DNA of 64,000 nucleotides from Vreelandella subterranea (lineage in GTDB: Bacteria > Pseudomonadota > Gammaproteobacteria > Pseudomonadales > Halomonadaceae): the NCBI RefSeq assembly GCF_900111305.1, contig NZ_FOGS01000005.1:124001-188000 (forward strand), written 5' to 3'. Positions 1 to 7,399 of this stretch are shown piece by piece (positions within the stretch are counted from its first letter, which is position 1; the number at the start of each line of letters is the position of its first letter). The translations under genes were made by a program, and so were the position numbers. The notes beneath the pieces are model-generated. The model worked only from the letters and a program-made list of their open reading frames with translations, had not been told where the DNA came from and ran no database searches.

Positions 1-2287
1 TGGCCACATCCACCAAGGGGTCGATATTGGCCATGCGAATCAAGCCAAAGCTGACGCGTTTGCTGGTGTGAGGGTCAACGGAGTGGTGCTGCTGGTGAAG
101 CGCCAGCGCGTGCTCGCGTAACAGCGCTGCAACCGCGGGCCTGATCTCTTCTGGGCGTTTGCCCAGCGGTGGCAATGCTAAAATCTCGCCACGGCGGCGC
201 ACCGGGCTAGACGATAGGCGCTCTAACCGACGCTTGGCAAAAGCGTAATGCGCGGCCTTGAAGGTCTCGCTGCTGGAGCAGCTTTCATGCTGGCGGTCGT
301 GCTCATCGAACCAGGCGCAGCAGATATCCACCGCCAAGCCCGGCTCGCCGCGGTGACGCTGAAAGGCCTCACGACCGCTGCGATAGGCTTCATACAAACC
401 TTCGACCAATGCGGGCGGCAAGGTCGCCGATGACAGCAGCACCCGCGATCCCAACAGCCCCGCCCAATTTACTAATCGAGTCAGCGCGGGCAGGTCGTTG
501 ATGTCGAAATCGTCGATTTCGTCAAGCACCAAGTCGCTGCTCATCAGGCGCAGCATGGGCACGATCTGCCGCCCGCCGCGCGTGCTTTCCGTGGCGGGCA
601 CCAGGTGGTCAACGGTACATACCAAAATGGGCGCGGCAATCAGAGCACGGGTGCCCGGTTCATTATTAAGGCGGCGCAGCACCGGGTGGCTATCAAAGTT
701 GCCGTCAAACACCACGTGGGCGTCTTCTTCGATCAGCGCCTGTTGAGACACCGAGCCGCTGGCTTCGGCTTCTTGTTCGTAGTGTTCAAACAGGGTTTTA
801 TTGGCGCTGCCACCTACCCGCACGGCGAGTTCATCTTCACCCAAATGCAGACGGTCACGAAGGGCTTGGCCGGTTTGCAGCGTTAACGTGCGCAGCCCAA
901 GCGCAATGCTGAAGCGAGCGCCCTGCTGAGGATCGGCCAGCGCGTACATGATGCGTCCATTGGCCAACGTTTTACCGCAGCCGGTGGAGGCCATATTGAT
1001 GCCAAAAAAGCCCTGGCGTTGGCTGCGCTCCCTCAACGACTGGGCCAGATCAAAGGCTTTATCCTGCCAGCGAAAACGTGAATGACTGCTGCGTTTACGA
1101 AAGCCTTTATGGCGCGCTAAACGGGGCAGGTGGCTATCGACACTGGGCAGCGCACGGGCGACCGCGGCGGCGTGTTTCTCAACACCCAGAATATGCTCAT
1201 CCAACGGCTGGTTGGGCTTGCCGGTTTTGCGCATGGTATTGGCGGTCAACGGATAATTTGGTTCGCCCCGCACGCGATGTTGAAGGTCTTCCAGACTTGA
1301 GTAGTGGTGGTCGGCCAGCATTAGGCTAAGCCGGGCTAAATGCATGACGTAGCGGCTTTCCAGCAAGTGACCACCATTATTCTGCAGCCGCGCCTGTAGC
1401 CGGGTGGCAAGTTTGTTGGCACGTTCGCGCCAGCGGGGTGTGCTGACCGGCAAGCCCTTACTGAACTGCCAGTACGGCGCTATACGTTTAGGGTCTTGGG
1501 TCTCGGGAATCTCGTTCCATTCGGCATGGATAGAAGCAAACAGTCCGCCCAGCTGCTCCGCCTGTAGTGGCGCCTTTCCTCTGCCCCAGCGTCTTTCCGT
1601 CTCGCCGTCTTGTTCCGGCGGTTTTAACGGTAGCCGGTGGTGGCTAAGCACCAGCCAACCCAGCGCGGCAGCTAGCGGTGGCAAACGACTAAATACCGCC
1701 GATGTAGAGGCATCCAGTCCATCACGCTCCAACCCCTCCAGCCAGTCCTGCTCTTGATAGTCGCCGTCGGCCAGGCGCGCCAGCCAGGTAGCGTCGTCGT
1801 CACTGCCTACAAATGCTTGGAACAGGCGTAGCGATATCCACTCATGGCGGTATAAGTTGCGGCCTTCCAGTTTGCCTTTAAGCCGCTGCTGGAAGGCGTC
1901 GCAGGCTTTGCCCAGGTCGTGCAGTAACGCGGCCAGCGCGGTGAGAAGAAGAATATCTTCACCGTTGTGCCAGTCGTTTTCATCCTGGCGGCGCAGGATA
2001 TCTCGGGCGGTGGTATTGGTCGGTACTGCACCATTGAGATTGAACTGAGCGGCATCCCCCACCACCCACATCAATTCACTATGGTCGTGGCCACGAATCC
2101 AGTGGCAGGCAACGGCGGTATTCTTGCGGGCGGTTTTGCGCAGCAACTTACGCAACGTCTCCAGCCCTGCCTGGGTGATCGGCGTTTGCCATGTGCGGTC
2201 GCCCCGGCGCTCGGCAAACTGATCAAGAACGCGCCGGGTTTGTTTGAGGGCGTTCTTGTTGCACTGGGAAATTAGCAGCACGTTCAT
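1..2287 (-). CDS. cas3: Type I-F Cas2-Cas3 fusion nuclease-helicase (3' end beyond window)
   Basis: Interference nuclease-helicase of a type I-F CRISPR system, fused at its N-terminus to the Cas2 adaptation subunit. The gene enters on the minus strand from ATG at 2287 and is still open at position 1 (about 762 codons seen of roughly 1,100 usual). The first ~90 residues have the Cas2-like start MNVLLISQCNKNALKQTRR. An HD nuclease motif LLHDLGKA lies at residues 121-128, a Walker A MASTGCGKT near 430-438, and a DExD-type motif LVLDEIDDFD near 590. The ATG overlaps the cas1 stop by 4 nt, so the two are translationally coupled. The Cascade genes (csy1-csy4) normally follow and should lie left of the window. 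The key catalytic motifs seen are intact; completeness of the C-terminus cannot be judged. Confidence 0.95.
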   Translation of the reverse strand, partial: MNVLLISQCNKNALKQTRRVLDQFAERRGDRTWQTPITQAGLETLRKLLRKTARKNTAVACHWIRGHDHSELMWVVGDAAQFNLNGAVPTNTTARDILRRQDENDWHNGEDILLLTALAALLHDLGKACDAFQQRLKGKLEGRNLYRHEWISLRLFQAFVGSDDDATWLARLADGDYQEQDWLEGLERDGLDASTSAVFSRLPPLAAALGWLVLSHHRLPLKPPEQDGETERRWGRGKAPLQAEQLGGLFASIHAEWNEIPETQDPKRIAPYWQFSKGLPVSTPRWRERANKLATRLQARLQNNGGHLLESRYVMHLARLSLMLADHHYSSLEDLQHRVRGEPNYPLTANTMRKTGKPNQPLDEHILGVEKHAAAVARALPSVDSHLPRLARHKGFRKRSSHSRFRWQDKAFDLAQSLRERSQRQGFFGINMASTGCGKTLANGRIMYALADPQQGARFSIALGLRTLTLQTGQALRDRLHLGEDELAVRVGGSANKTLFEHYEQEAEASGSVSQQALIEEDAHVVFDGNFDSHPVLRRLNNEPGTRALIAAPILVCTVDHLVPATESTRGGRQIVPMLRLMSSDLVLDEIDDFDINDLPALTRLVNWAGLLGSRVLLSSATLPPALVEGLYEAYRSGREAFQRHRGEPGLAVDICCAWFDEHDRQHESCSSSETFKAAHYAFAKRRLERLSSSPVRRRGEILALPPLGKRPEEIRPAVAALLREHALALHQQHHSVDPHTSKRVSFGLIRMANIDPLVDVA

Positions 2288-3258
2288 ACGTCGCCGCTCC
2301 CCAGCTCCTGGGCAACTTCCTTGAGCGTATCGATCATAAAATCGAGGGATTCGGTGCGCGTTAAGCGCTCAATACAGGCTTGGCGAAACTCCTGCTCTTC
2401 ATCGCCGCGCATGGCGGAAATAAACGCCTGGGGCAGAATCACCGCGTCTTTCACTAAGTCCGCCACATCAAAGACCAAGCCGCCCCGGCGGGTTTTACCG
2501 TGGAGTACCGCCAGCCCATGGGGAATGCCCAGCACCCAGGTAGCGGTCGCCGCCAGGCCGTAGGCTAAATAATTACCGTGATCAAGAAAGCGGTTGGCAG
2601 GGTCGGTGCCTGCCCCCCGCTTGGCGCGGGTGAAGTCACCGTAATCAACGGCATTCACCGCCAGCTTGAACAGCGTTTTGGTTAAACGCGCTTCCAACGT
2701 CAGTAGATCGACGGTGCTGGGGGCTTGCTTGATCGCTTCGCGGTGATGGGCAAGCGCGCTATGCAGGTGATCGGTGGAAATACTGAAGCCTGCGTCTTTC
2801 ATCACCCGGCTTGTCCACAGGGCTTCGATGCGGGCAAGGCGGGCTTGCTGGAACGCGCGGGCGGCATCCAGGCGTTTTACATCGTCAAACCAGAAGCGCA
2901 CCCAGTATTGCAGGTACTCCGTGGGTCGGTATTCGCTTTGCGGGGTCAACCAGGCAACGTCCACGTCCACCTCATTGGCAGCAAACAGCGGCGTGCCACC
3001 GCCGCCGCAAAAGCCCACTAACACACCGGCTTTGGCAAGCTCGCGCATCGCCGCCTGGGTAATCGAGGTGCCGGTGCCAAGCAGTATCGAGGTGGTGTTG
3101 GCGATGGGGATATTCCAGTAGCGGGATTTACTGCCCTCATCGGTGACGTACTCCACTCGACCACCGTTTACCAACACCCGGCAGTGCTGCAGGTAATAGA
3201 GGTTAGCGCGCTTGGAATGAAGAATGGTTTTTAGGTCACTGGGCGAAAAGTCATCCAT
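2284..3258 (-). CDS. cas1: Type I-F CRISPR integrase Cas1
   Basis: Metal-dependent integrase that inserts new spacers at the leader end of the CRISPR array. It is 324 aa, the normal length for I-F Cas1. The alpha-helical C-terminal domain carries the expected active site: E189 in LLTLEARLTK, H253 in AVLHGKTRRG, and D264 and D267 in LVFDVADLVKD. A Shine-Dalgarno CAGGAG lies 7 nt before the ATG at 3258. It is the first gene of the cas operon, with its stop overlapping the cas2-3 start. The upstream 227 bp are visibly AT-rich against their surroundings and are shared with the divergent zinc operon. The family assignment is secure; activity is inferred from intact residues. Confidence 0.97.
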   Translation of the reverse strand: MDDFSPSDLKTILHSKRANLYYLQHCRVLVNGGRVEYVTDEGSKSRYWNIPIANTTSILLGTGTSITQAAMRELAKAGVLVGFCGGGGTPLFAANEVDVDVAWLTPQSEYRPTEYLQYWVRFWFDDVKRLDAARAFQQARLARIEALWTSRVMKDAGFSISTDHLHSALAHHREAIKQAPSTVDLLTLEARLTKTLFKLAVNAVDYGDFTRAKRGAGTDPANRFLDHGNYLAYGLAATATWVLGIPHGLAVLHGKTRRGGLVFDVADLVKDAVILPQAFISAMRGDEEQEFRQACIERLTRTESLDFMIDTLKEVAQELGSGDV

Positions 3259-3429
3259 GCGGCGCTCCTGATGGTCGTTTCATTTATCTAATCATTCTTT
3301 ATAACGAAACACCATTGACCTTCGTCATACATCGCCAACACTGAACCCACTCTCGCCTGACTTGCAGGGATCGCGGCATGATTAGCGTTGCCCTGCGCCG
3401 CTGAGCGAGTAGAATAATTGGCAAATTTA

Positions 3430-3457
3430 TTGGCATCGCCAATTGTTATGTTATAAC
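3430..3457 (+). promoter_or_regulatory. Putative sigma-70 promoter of the znu operon
   Basis: A -35 TTGGCA (3430-3435) and a -10 TATAAC (3452-3457) are separated by 16 bp, 28 bp before the first ATG of the zinc operon. The -35 sits in a small inverted repeat TTGGC-ATC-GCCAA (3430-3442). The -10 is covered by the Zur-box-like palindrome. Confidence 0.55.
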
Positions 3458-3458
3458 C
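3444..3458. promoter_or_regulatory. Zur-box-like operator
   Basis: The 13-mer GTTATGTTATAAC (3445-3457) matches the core palindrome GTTATANTATAAC of gammaproteobacterial Zur sites at 12 of 13 positions. It overlaps the predicted -10 box just upstream of znu-type genes, where repression by zinc-loaded Zur would be expected. No zur gene is in the window, so the regulator is inferred. Confidence 0.7.
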
Positions 3459-3485
3459 TATTTTGTCATTCACGAGGTCGGTTTA

Positions 3486-3635
3486 ATGAGTGAGCATTCG
3501 CATCGCCATAACAAGGAAGGCCCTTGCCATTTTTCGCTGATGTCGCTGTCAGCGTTGCGGCGGCTGCTGTCGGTCTCGGTACCCTTGCTGGTGCTGTGGT
3601 TAATGGTGTGGTGGGCTAACGGGTGGGCGTCATGA
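3486..3635 (+). CDS. Small unrecognised membrane peptide, first gene of zinc operon
   Basis: A 49-residue product I do not recognise. The N-terminus has several potential metal ligands (MSEHSHRHNKEGPCHFS: four His and one Cys). This is followed by a basic RR and one hydrophobic Trp-rich segment (LLSVSVPLLVLWLMVWWA), suggesting a single-pass inner-membrane peptide. The ATG follows the Zur box by 28 nt, and its TGA overlaps the znuC ATG (ATGA), so it appears translationally coupled to the transporter. Position and composition suggest a role in zinc uptake or sensing, but that is inference. It could also be only a leader peptide that sets znuC translation. Confidence 0.6.
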   Translation: MSEHSHRHNKEGPCHFSLMSLSALRRLLSVSVPLLVLWLMVWWANGWAS

Positions 3636-4366
3636 GTCAGCGTTCACTATCACGCCTGCAGTTGCACAACCTGCATTTGGCCCAGGGGCACCGTACGGTA
3701 CTCGAGCATGTGGAAGGCGACTTTCAGCCTGGGGCGATCACCGCCTTGATTGGCGCGAACGGGGCGGGCAAAAGCACGCTCATTCAAGCCATCATGGGCG
3801 AACTACGCCCGATGAGCGGCAAGGTGGTATGCACCGTGCCCAAGGAACGCCGGGCCTGGCTACCGCAGCAGTTGGCGTTGGACCTGACCTTCCCGATGAG
3901 CGTGGAAGAGCTGGTGATGACCGGCAGCTGGCCGAGCCATGGGGCTTTGAAAGGCTATTGCGCGGCGCACTACCGCAAGGGCCGCGAGATCATGGCGCGG
4001 CTGGGTATCTCGCACCTGGCGCACCGCCCGTTGGGTGAGCTTTCCGGCGGCCAGCGCCAGCGCGCCCTGATTGGCCGCACGCTGATGCAGGAAGCCGAGC
4101 TTTTGCTGCTCGACGAGCCGTTTGCCAACGTTGACAGCGAGACGGTGGATATCCTGATTCGCATCCTGCGCCAGATGGCTGACGACGGGGCCACCCTGAT
4201 TCTGGTGCTGCACGATATGGATCACCTGCGCCGCCTGGCCGACGAGGTGTTGATGCTCAACGGCGGTCACGGCCGCTGGGTCTCGCCAAGCGCCTTGACG
4301 CATCAACACGCCCCGGCGGAAGTGGTGCCGTTTACGCTGGGAGGCCGTCATGCTGGCACTGCTTGA
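3632..4366 (+). CDS. znuC: Zinc ABC transporter ATP-binding protein ZnuC
   Basis: Cytoplasmic ATPase powering zinc import through ZnuB. It is 244 aa from the ATG at 3632; a GTG three codons earlier is less likely because the ATG forms an ATGA overlap with the preceding small gene. Visible motifs are Walker A GANGAGKST, signature LSGGQRQR, Walker B LLLLDEP and the H-loop LVLHDMDHL. The C-terminus reads through the znuB start with a 17-nt overlap. The neighbouring znuB and His-rich znuA identify the metal as zinc rather than manganese or iron. Confidence 0.93.
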   Translation: MSQRSLSRLQLHNLHLAQGHRTVLEHVEGDFQPGAITALIGANGAGKSTLIQAIMGELRPMSGKVVCTVPKERRAWLPQQLALDLTFPMSVEELVMTGSWPSHGALKGYCAAHYRKGREIMARLGISHLAHRPLGELSGGQRQRALIGRTLMQEAELLLLDEPFANVDSETVDILIRILRQMADDGATLILVLHDMDHLRRLADEVLMLNGGHGRWVSPSALTHQHAPAEVVPFTLGGRHAGTA

Positions 4367-5240
4367 TGCCTGGTTTATCGCGCCTTTCGATTACGGCTTC
4401 ATGCGCCGTGCGGTGGTCGGCGGCCTGGCGCTGTCGTTGGCGGCTCCCACCCTGGGGGTATTCCTGGTGTTGCGCGGCATGAGCCTGATTGGCGACGCCA
4501 TGGCCCATGCCATTCTGCCTGGGGTTGCGCTGGGCTTTTTGCTGGCGGGGTTTTCTCTGCCGGTAATGAGCATCGGCGGCGTGATGTTCGGCGTGATGGT
4601 GGCATTGCTTGCCGGGGCCGTTTCCAAGATGGGCGGCCAGCGCGAGGACGCCGCCATGGCGAGCTTTTTCATTATTTCATTGGCGGCAGGCGTGATGCTG
4701 ATCTCGATCGGTGGTAGCAGCGTCGACCTGACCCATGTGCTGTTCGGTTCGATTCTGGCGATCAACTCCACCGCGCTGCTGCTGATCGCCGGGATGAGCA
4801 CCTTGATTGTGCTGACCCTGGCGGTGATTTTCCGCGCCCTGGTGGTGGAATGCCTGGACCCGCTGTTTTTGCGCGGCCAGAGTCGACGCAGCGGCTGGGT
4901 GCACAGCGTGTTTTTGGGGCTGCTGGTGCTCAATCTTACCGCCGGGTTTCAAACCCTGGGAACGCTGATGGCAGTGGGCTTGATGATGCTGCCTGCTACC
5001 TCGGCGCGCTTCTGGAGCAAGCGCCTGGAGGGGTTGATCGGGATTGCCGTGGCGCTTGCGATGATTGCCAGCACCGGCGGGCTGTTGCTGTCGTTTCATC
5101 TCGATATTCCCTCAGGTCCCAGCATTATTCTGCTGGCCGGCAGTGGCTATCTGTTGTCTGCCCTGTTCGGCCGTTATCACAGCTTGGCGGCGAGGTGGCG
5201 GCGTAGAACGGCGCCGCTGCCAGCCGAGCCGAGCACTTGA
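4350..5240 (+). CDS. znuB: Zinc ABC transporter permease ZnuB
   Basis: Inner-membrane permease of the ABC-3 (ZnuB/TroC) family, 296 aa, with about eight hydrophobic segments. A conserved stretch GDAMAHAILPGVALGF near residues 48-63 is typical of the family. The start lies inside the last codons of znuC, so the two are co-translated. The C-terminus ends in a basic tail (RWRRRTAPLPAEPST). It would pass zinc released by ZnuA from the periplasm to the cytoplasm. Confidence 0.92.
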   Translation: MLALLDAWFIAPFDYGFMRRAVVGGLALSLAAPTLGVFLVLRGMSLIGDAMAHAILPGVALGFLLAGFSLPVMSIGGVMFGVMVALLAGAVSKMGGQREDAAMASFFIISLAAGVMLISIGGSSVDLTHVLFGSILAINSTALLLIAGMSTLIVLTLAVIFRALVVECLDPLFLRGQSRRSGWVHSVFLGLLVLNLTAGFQTLGTLMAVGLMMLPATSARFWSKRLEGLIGIAVALAMIASTGGLLLSFHLDIPSGPSIILLAGSGYLLSALFGRYHSLAARWRRRTAPLPAEPST

Positions 5241-5282
5241 CGTTCGGGCGTGGCCCGCTGATTTTTCCACAGGAGTGATGAC

Positions 5283-6341
5283 ATGAGATTGCCCCCTTCC
5301 CGCTGGCTGGTTGGCGTATCGGCCCTGCTGGCGTTACCCGCCGCCATGGCGTCTGAACGTGTCCAGGTGGTCACCAGCTTTTCGATACTCACCGATATGG
5401 TCGAACAGGTCGGCGGCGAGCACGTCCAGGTGACCTCGCTGGTCGGCCCCGACGGTGATGCACATATGTATACCCCGAGCCCGGGGGACGCGCGGGCGCT
5501 GGCCGACGCCGACCTGGTGGTGTTCAACGGGCTGCTCTTCGAAGGCTGGATGGAGCGCTTGATCGACGCCAGCGATTACACCGGGGCGCTGGTGACGGCA
5601 ACCGCAGGCATCGAGCCACTTGGCCGGTCAGGCCACGATGACCACGGGCATGACGACCATGGACACGACGATCACGGGCATGACGACCACGCCCACGATA
5701 ACCATGGACACGACGATCACGGGCACGCTGATGAACACGTCCATGGCGACGATGACCCGCACGCCTGGCAGGACCTGGCACGCGCTGAAACCTATGTGGT
5801 GAATATCCGCGATGGCTTGATCGAAGCCGATGGCGACAATCGCGAGGCTTATCAGGCCAATGCCGAGCGCTATCTGGCCGAGATCCGAGCGGCGGATGAA
5901 GAAATCCGCACACTGATCGAAGAAATCCCTGGCTCTACCAGCGTGATTACCGGCCACGATTCGTTTGGCTATTTTGCCGATGCCTACGGCGTGCGTTTTC
6001 TATCCCCGGTGGGCCTGTCGACGGAAGCCGACCCCAGCGGCGCCAGCATGGCCGAGCTGATCGACGTCATTGAAGAAGAAAACGTCGAGGCGCTGTTCCA
6101 CGAGAACATGACCAATCAGTCGGTGATTGATCAACTGGCGGAAGAAACCGGATTGAGCGTGGCAGGCACGCTATATGCGGATGCCCTGAGCAGCGAAGGC
6201 GAAGCAAGTACTTACTTAGGCATGATGCGTCACAATGCCAGAACGTTGCACGATGCGTTAGCCGAGCCGGGACACGAAGATCATGGTCATGATGATCACG
6301 GTCATTCTCACGACCACGACCACGGCGCGCATGACCACTGA
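5283..6341 (+). CDS. znuA: Periplasmic zinc-binding protein ZnuA with two His-rich regions
   Basis: Cluster A-I substrate-binding protein delivering Zn2+ to ZnuBC. It is 352 aa with a signal peptide of about 24 residues (LLALPAAMAS). Candidate metal ligands are H61 (DAHMYTP), H160 (DPHAWQD), H225 (TGHDSFGYF) and D300 (LYADAL). Between the first two lies the histidine-rich flexible loop typical of ZnuA (residues 118-154, repeats of GHDDH). A second His/Asp-rich tail occupies residues 331-352 and is less usual. It is the last gene of the Zur-controlled operon, 42 nt after znuB. The His-rich segments fit zinc specificity and possibly zinc capture or buffering. Confidence 0.95.
   Translation: MRLPPSRWLVGVSALLALPAAMASERVQVVTSFSILTDMVEQVGGEHVQVTSLVGPDGDAHMYTPSPGDARALADADLVVFNGLLFEGWMERLIDASDYTGALVTATAGIEPLGRSGHDDHGHDDHGHDDHGHDDHAHDNHGHDDHGHADEHVHGDDDPHAWQDLARAETYVVNIRDGLIEADGDNREAYQANAERYLAEIRAADEEIRTLIEEIPGSTSVITGHDSFGYFADAYGVRFLSPVGLSTEADPSGASMAELIDVIEEENVEALFHENMTNQSVIDQLAEETGLSVAGTLYADALSSEGEASTYLGMMRHNARTLHDALAEPGHEDHGHDDHGHSHDHDHGAHDH
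5634..5744 (+). repeat. In-frame 15-bp repeats encoding the ZnuA His-rich loop
   Basis: The stretch coding ZnuA residues 118-154 is a run of imperfect 15-bp units (consensus CAC GAY GAC CAY GGN) repeating HDDHG. Codon choice varies between copies (CAC/CAT, GAC/GAT). It is coding sequence, not a CRISPR array. Such runs can change length by replication slippage in whole codons. Confidence 0.85.
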
Positions 6342-6365
6342 TCGGAGCAACTCAGCCCACTCGGC

Positions 6366-7241
6366 TCAGGCGTTGGTTGCCTTGAGCAGCCACGCTCGGA
6401 AACACGCCATGGCGTGGGTTTCGGGGCGTGTCTGCAGGCGAGTCAGCCAGTAACCTCCCAAACTGACAGCGGTGTTGAAAGGCTGTACCAACGCGCCGCT
6501 GCTCAGTTGGCGGGGGAACATCAGGGGTGGCGCCAGCGCCACTCCCGCGCCTTGCAAGGCGGCCTCCACCATGGCGATGGATGAGTCGAAAACGATGCTT
6601 TTCGACATGGGATAGCTGCTGGGCAACCCCGCCGCCAGTAGCCATTCAGTCCATTCATCAGCGCGGTAGGAGCGTAGCCAGGTCTCGCCCAGCACATCCG
6701 CAGGGGTGGTAAGCCGGGCAGCGATCTCTGGCGTGCACATTACCGACAGTGACGCCGGTAGCAAGGGCTGTGCGGCGGTACCGTGCCATGCCCCGCTACC
6801 AAAGCGGATCGCAAAGTCGAGGCCCTCGGCGGCCAGCTCGGCGCGATTGTTATGGGTGGAAAGGCGCAGGTCGATAAACGGGTACTGTTGCCGAAAGTCA
6901 TCCAGACGTGGCAATAGCCAGCCGACGGCAAAGGTCCCCACCACGCCCACATGCAACACTTCCCGATAACCGCGCTCGCCTATCCGGTCCAGGGTATGCG
7001 CCATCTGGTCAAAGGCGCCATTCAGCACCGGCAACAAGCGCTCGCCCTCTTGCGTCAACATCAGCCCGCGGGGCAGGCGTTTAAATAGCGGTACCTTCAA
7101 CTGGCTTTCGAGCAGTTTGACCTGGTGGCTAACGGCCGCCTGAGTAACGCATAGCTCATCCGCTGCCCGGGTAAAGCTCAAATGCCTCGCCGACGCCTCG
7201 AAGGCACGCAACGCGTTTAACGGCAGATAGGAACGCGCCAT
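6366..7241 (-). CDS. ampR: LysR-type regulator AmpR of the adjacent beta-lactamase
   Basis: LysR-family activator/repressor that responds to peptidoglycan fragments and controls ampC. It is 291 aa from the ATG at 7241, the usual AmpR length, and begins MARSYLPLNALRAFEASARH, the AmpR hallmark. An upstream in-frame ATG at 7298 is rejected because AGGGGG sits 4 nt before 7241. The helix-turn-helix spans about residues 20-50 (SFTRAADELCVTQAAVSHQV), followed by the effector-binding domain. It is divergent from ampC with a 158-bp shared control region, the classical ampR-ampC layout. Inducible expression of ampC is inferred from this arrangement. Confidence 0.9.
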   Translation of the reverse strand: MARSYLPLNALRAFEASARHLSFTRAADELCVTQAAVSHQVKLLESQLKVPLFKRLPRGLMLTQEGERLLPVLNGAFDQMAHTLDRIGERGYREVLHVGVVGTFAVGWLLPRLDDFRQQYPFIDLRLSTHNNRAELAAEGLDFAIRFGSGAWHGTAAQPLLPASLSVMCTPEIAARLTTPADVLGETWLRSYRADEWTEWLLAAGLPSSYPMSKSIVFDSSIAMVEAALQGAGVALAPPLMFPRQLSSGALVQPFNTAVSLGGYWLTRLQTRPETHAMACFRAWLLKATNA

Positions 7242-7284
7242 CCAGCCCCCTAATTTTTCTAATGGCTTGGGCAAAATATCGCTG

Positions 7285-7314
7285 TTTGTGGCCCTCACCT
7301 TCCCACCCTATATT
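7285..7314 (+). promoter_or_regulatory. Candidate ampC promoter
   Basis: TTTGTG (7285-7290) and TATATT (7309-7314) with an 18-bp spacer lie in the ampR-ampC divergent gap, 85 bp before the ampC start. The weak -35 fits an activator-dependent promoter. No AmpR operator was identified with confidence. Confidence 0.35.
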
Positions 7315-7399
7315 AGCGACTGTCAGGCACGTATCGGCTGGCGACAACACCCGGCCACCTGACACTCTCCTTCTTTCACGACCGCAACAGGATCCATGT

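Noticed and set aside
3288-3473. Minus-strand 61-codon frame between cas1 and the zinc operon
   Set aside because: It starts inside the Zur-box region, has no recognisable domain and an uncharacteristic composition; I see no clear ribosome site. It is probably chance coding in an AT-rich gap, though a small cas-linked gene cannot be excluded.
5620-5744. Short-period repeats that look CRISPR-like inside znuA
   Set aside because: They are in frame, vary at third codon positions and encode the His-rich loop; there are no spacers.
7262-7399. N-terminal extension of AmpC from an upstream ATG
   Set aside because: It would place 46 unconserved residues before a clear signal peptide and would run through the ampR-ampC control region.
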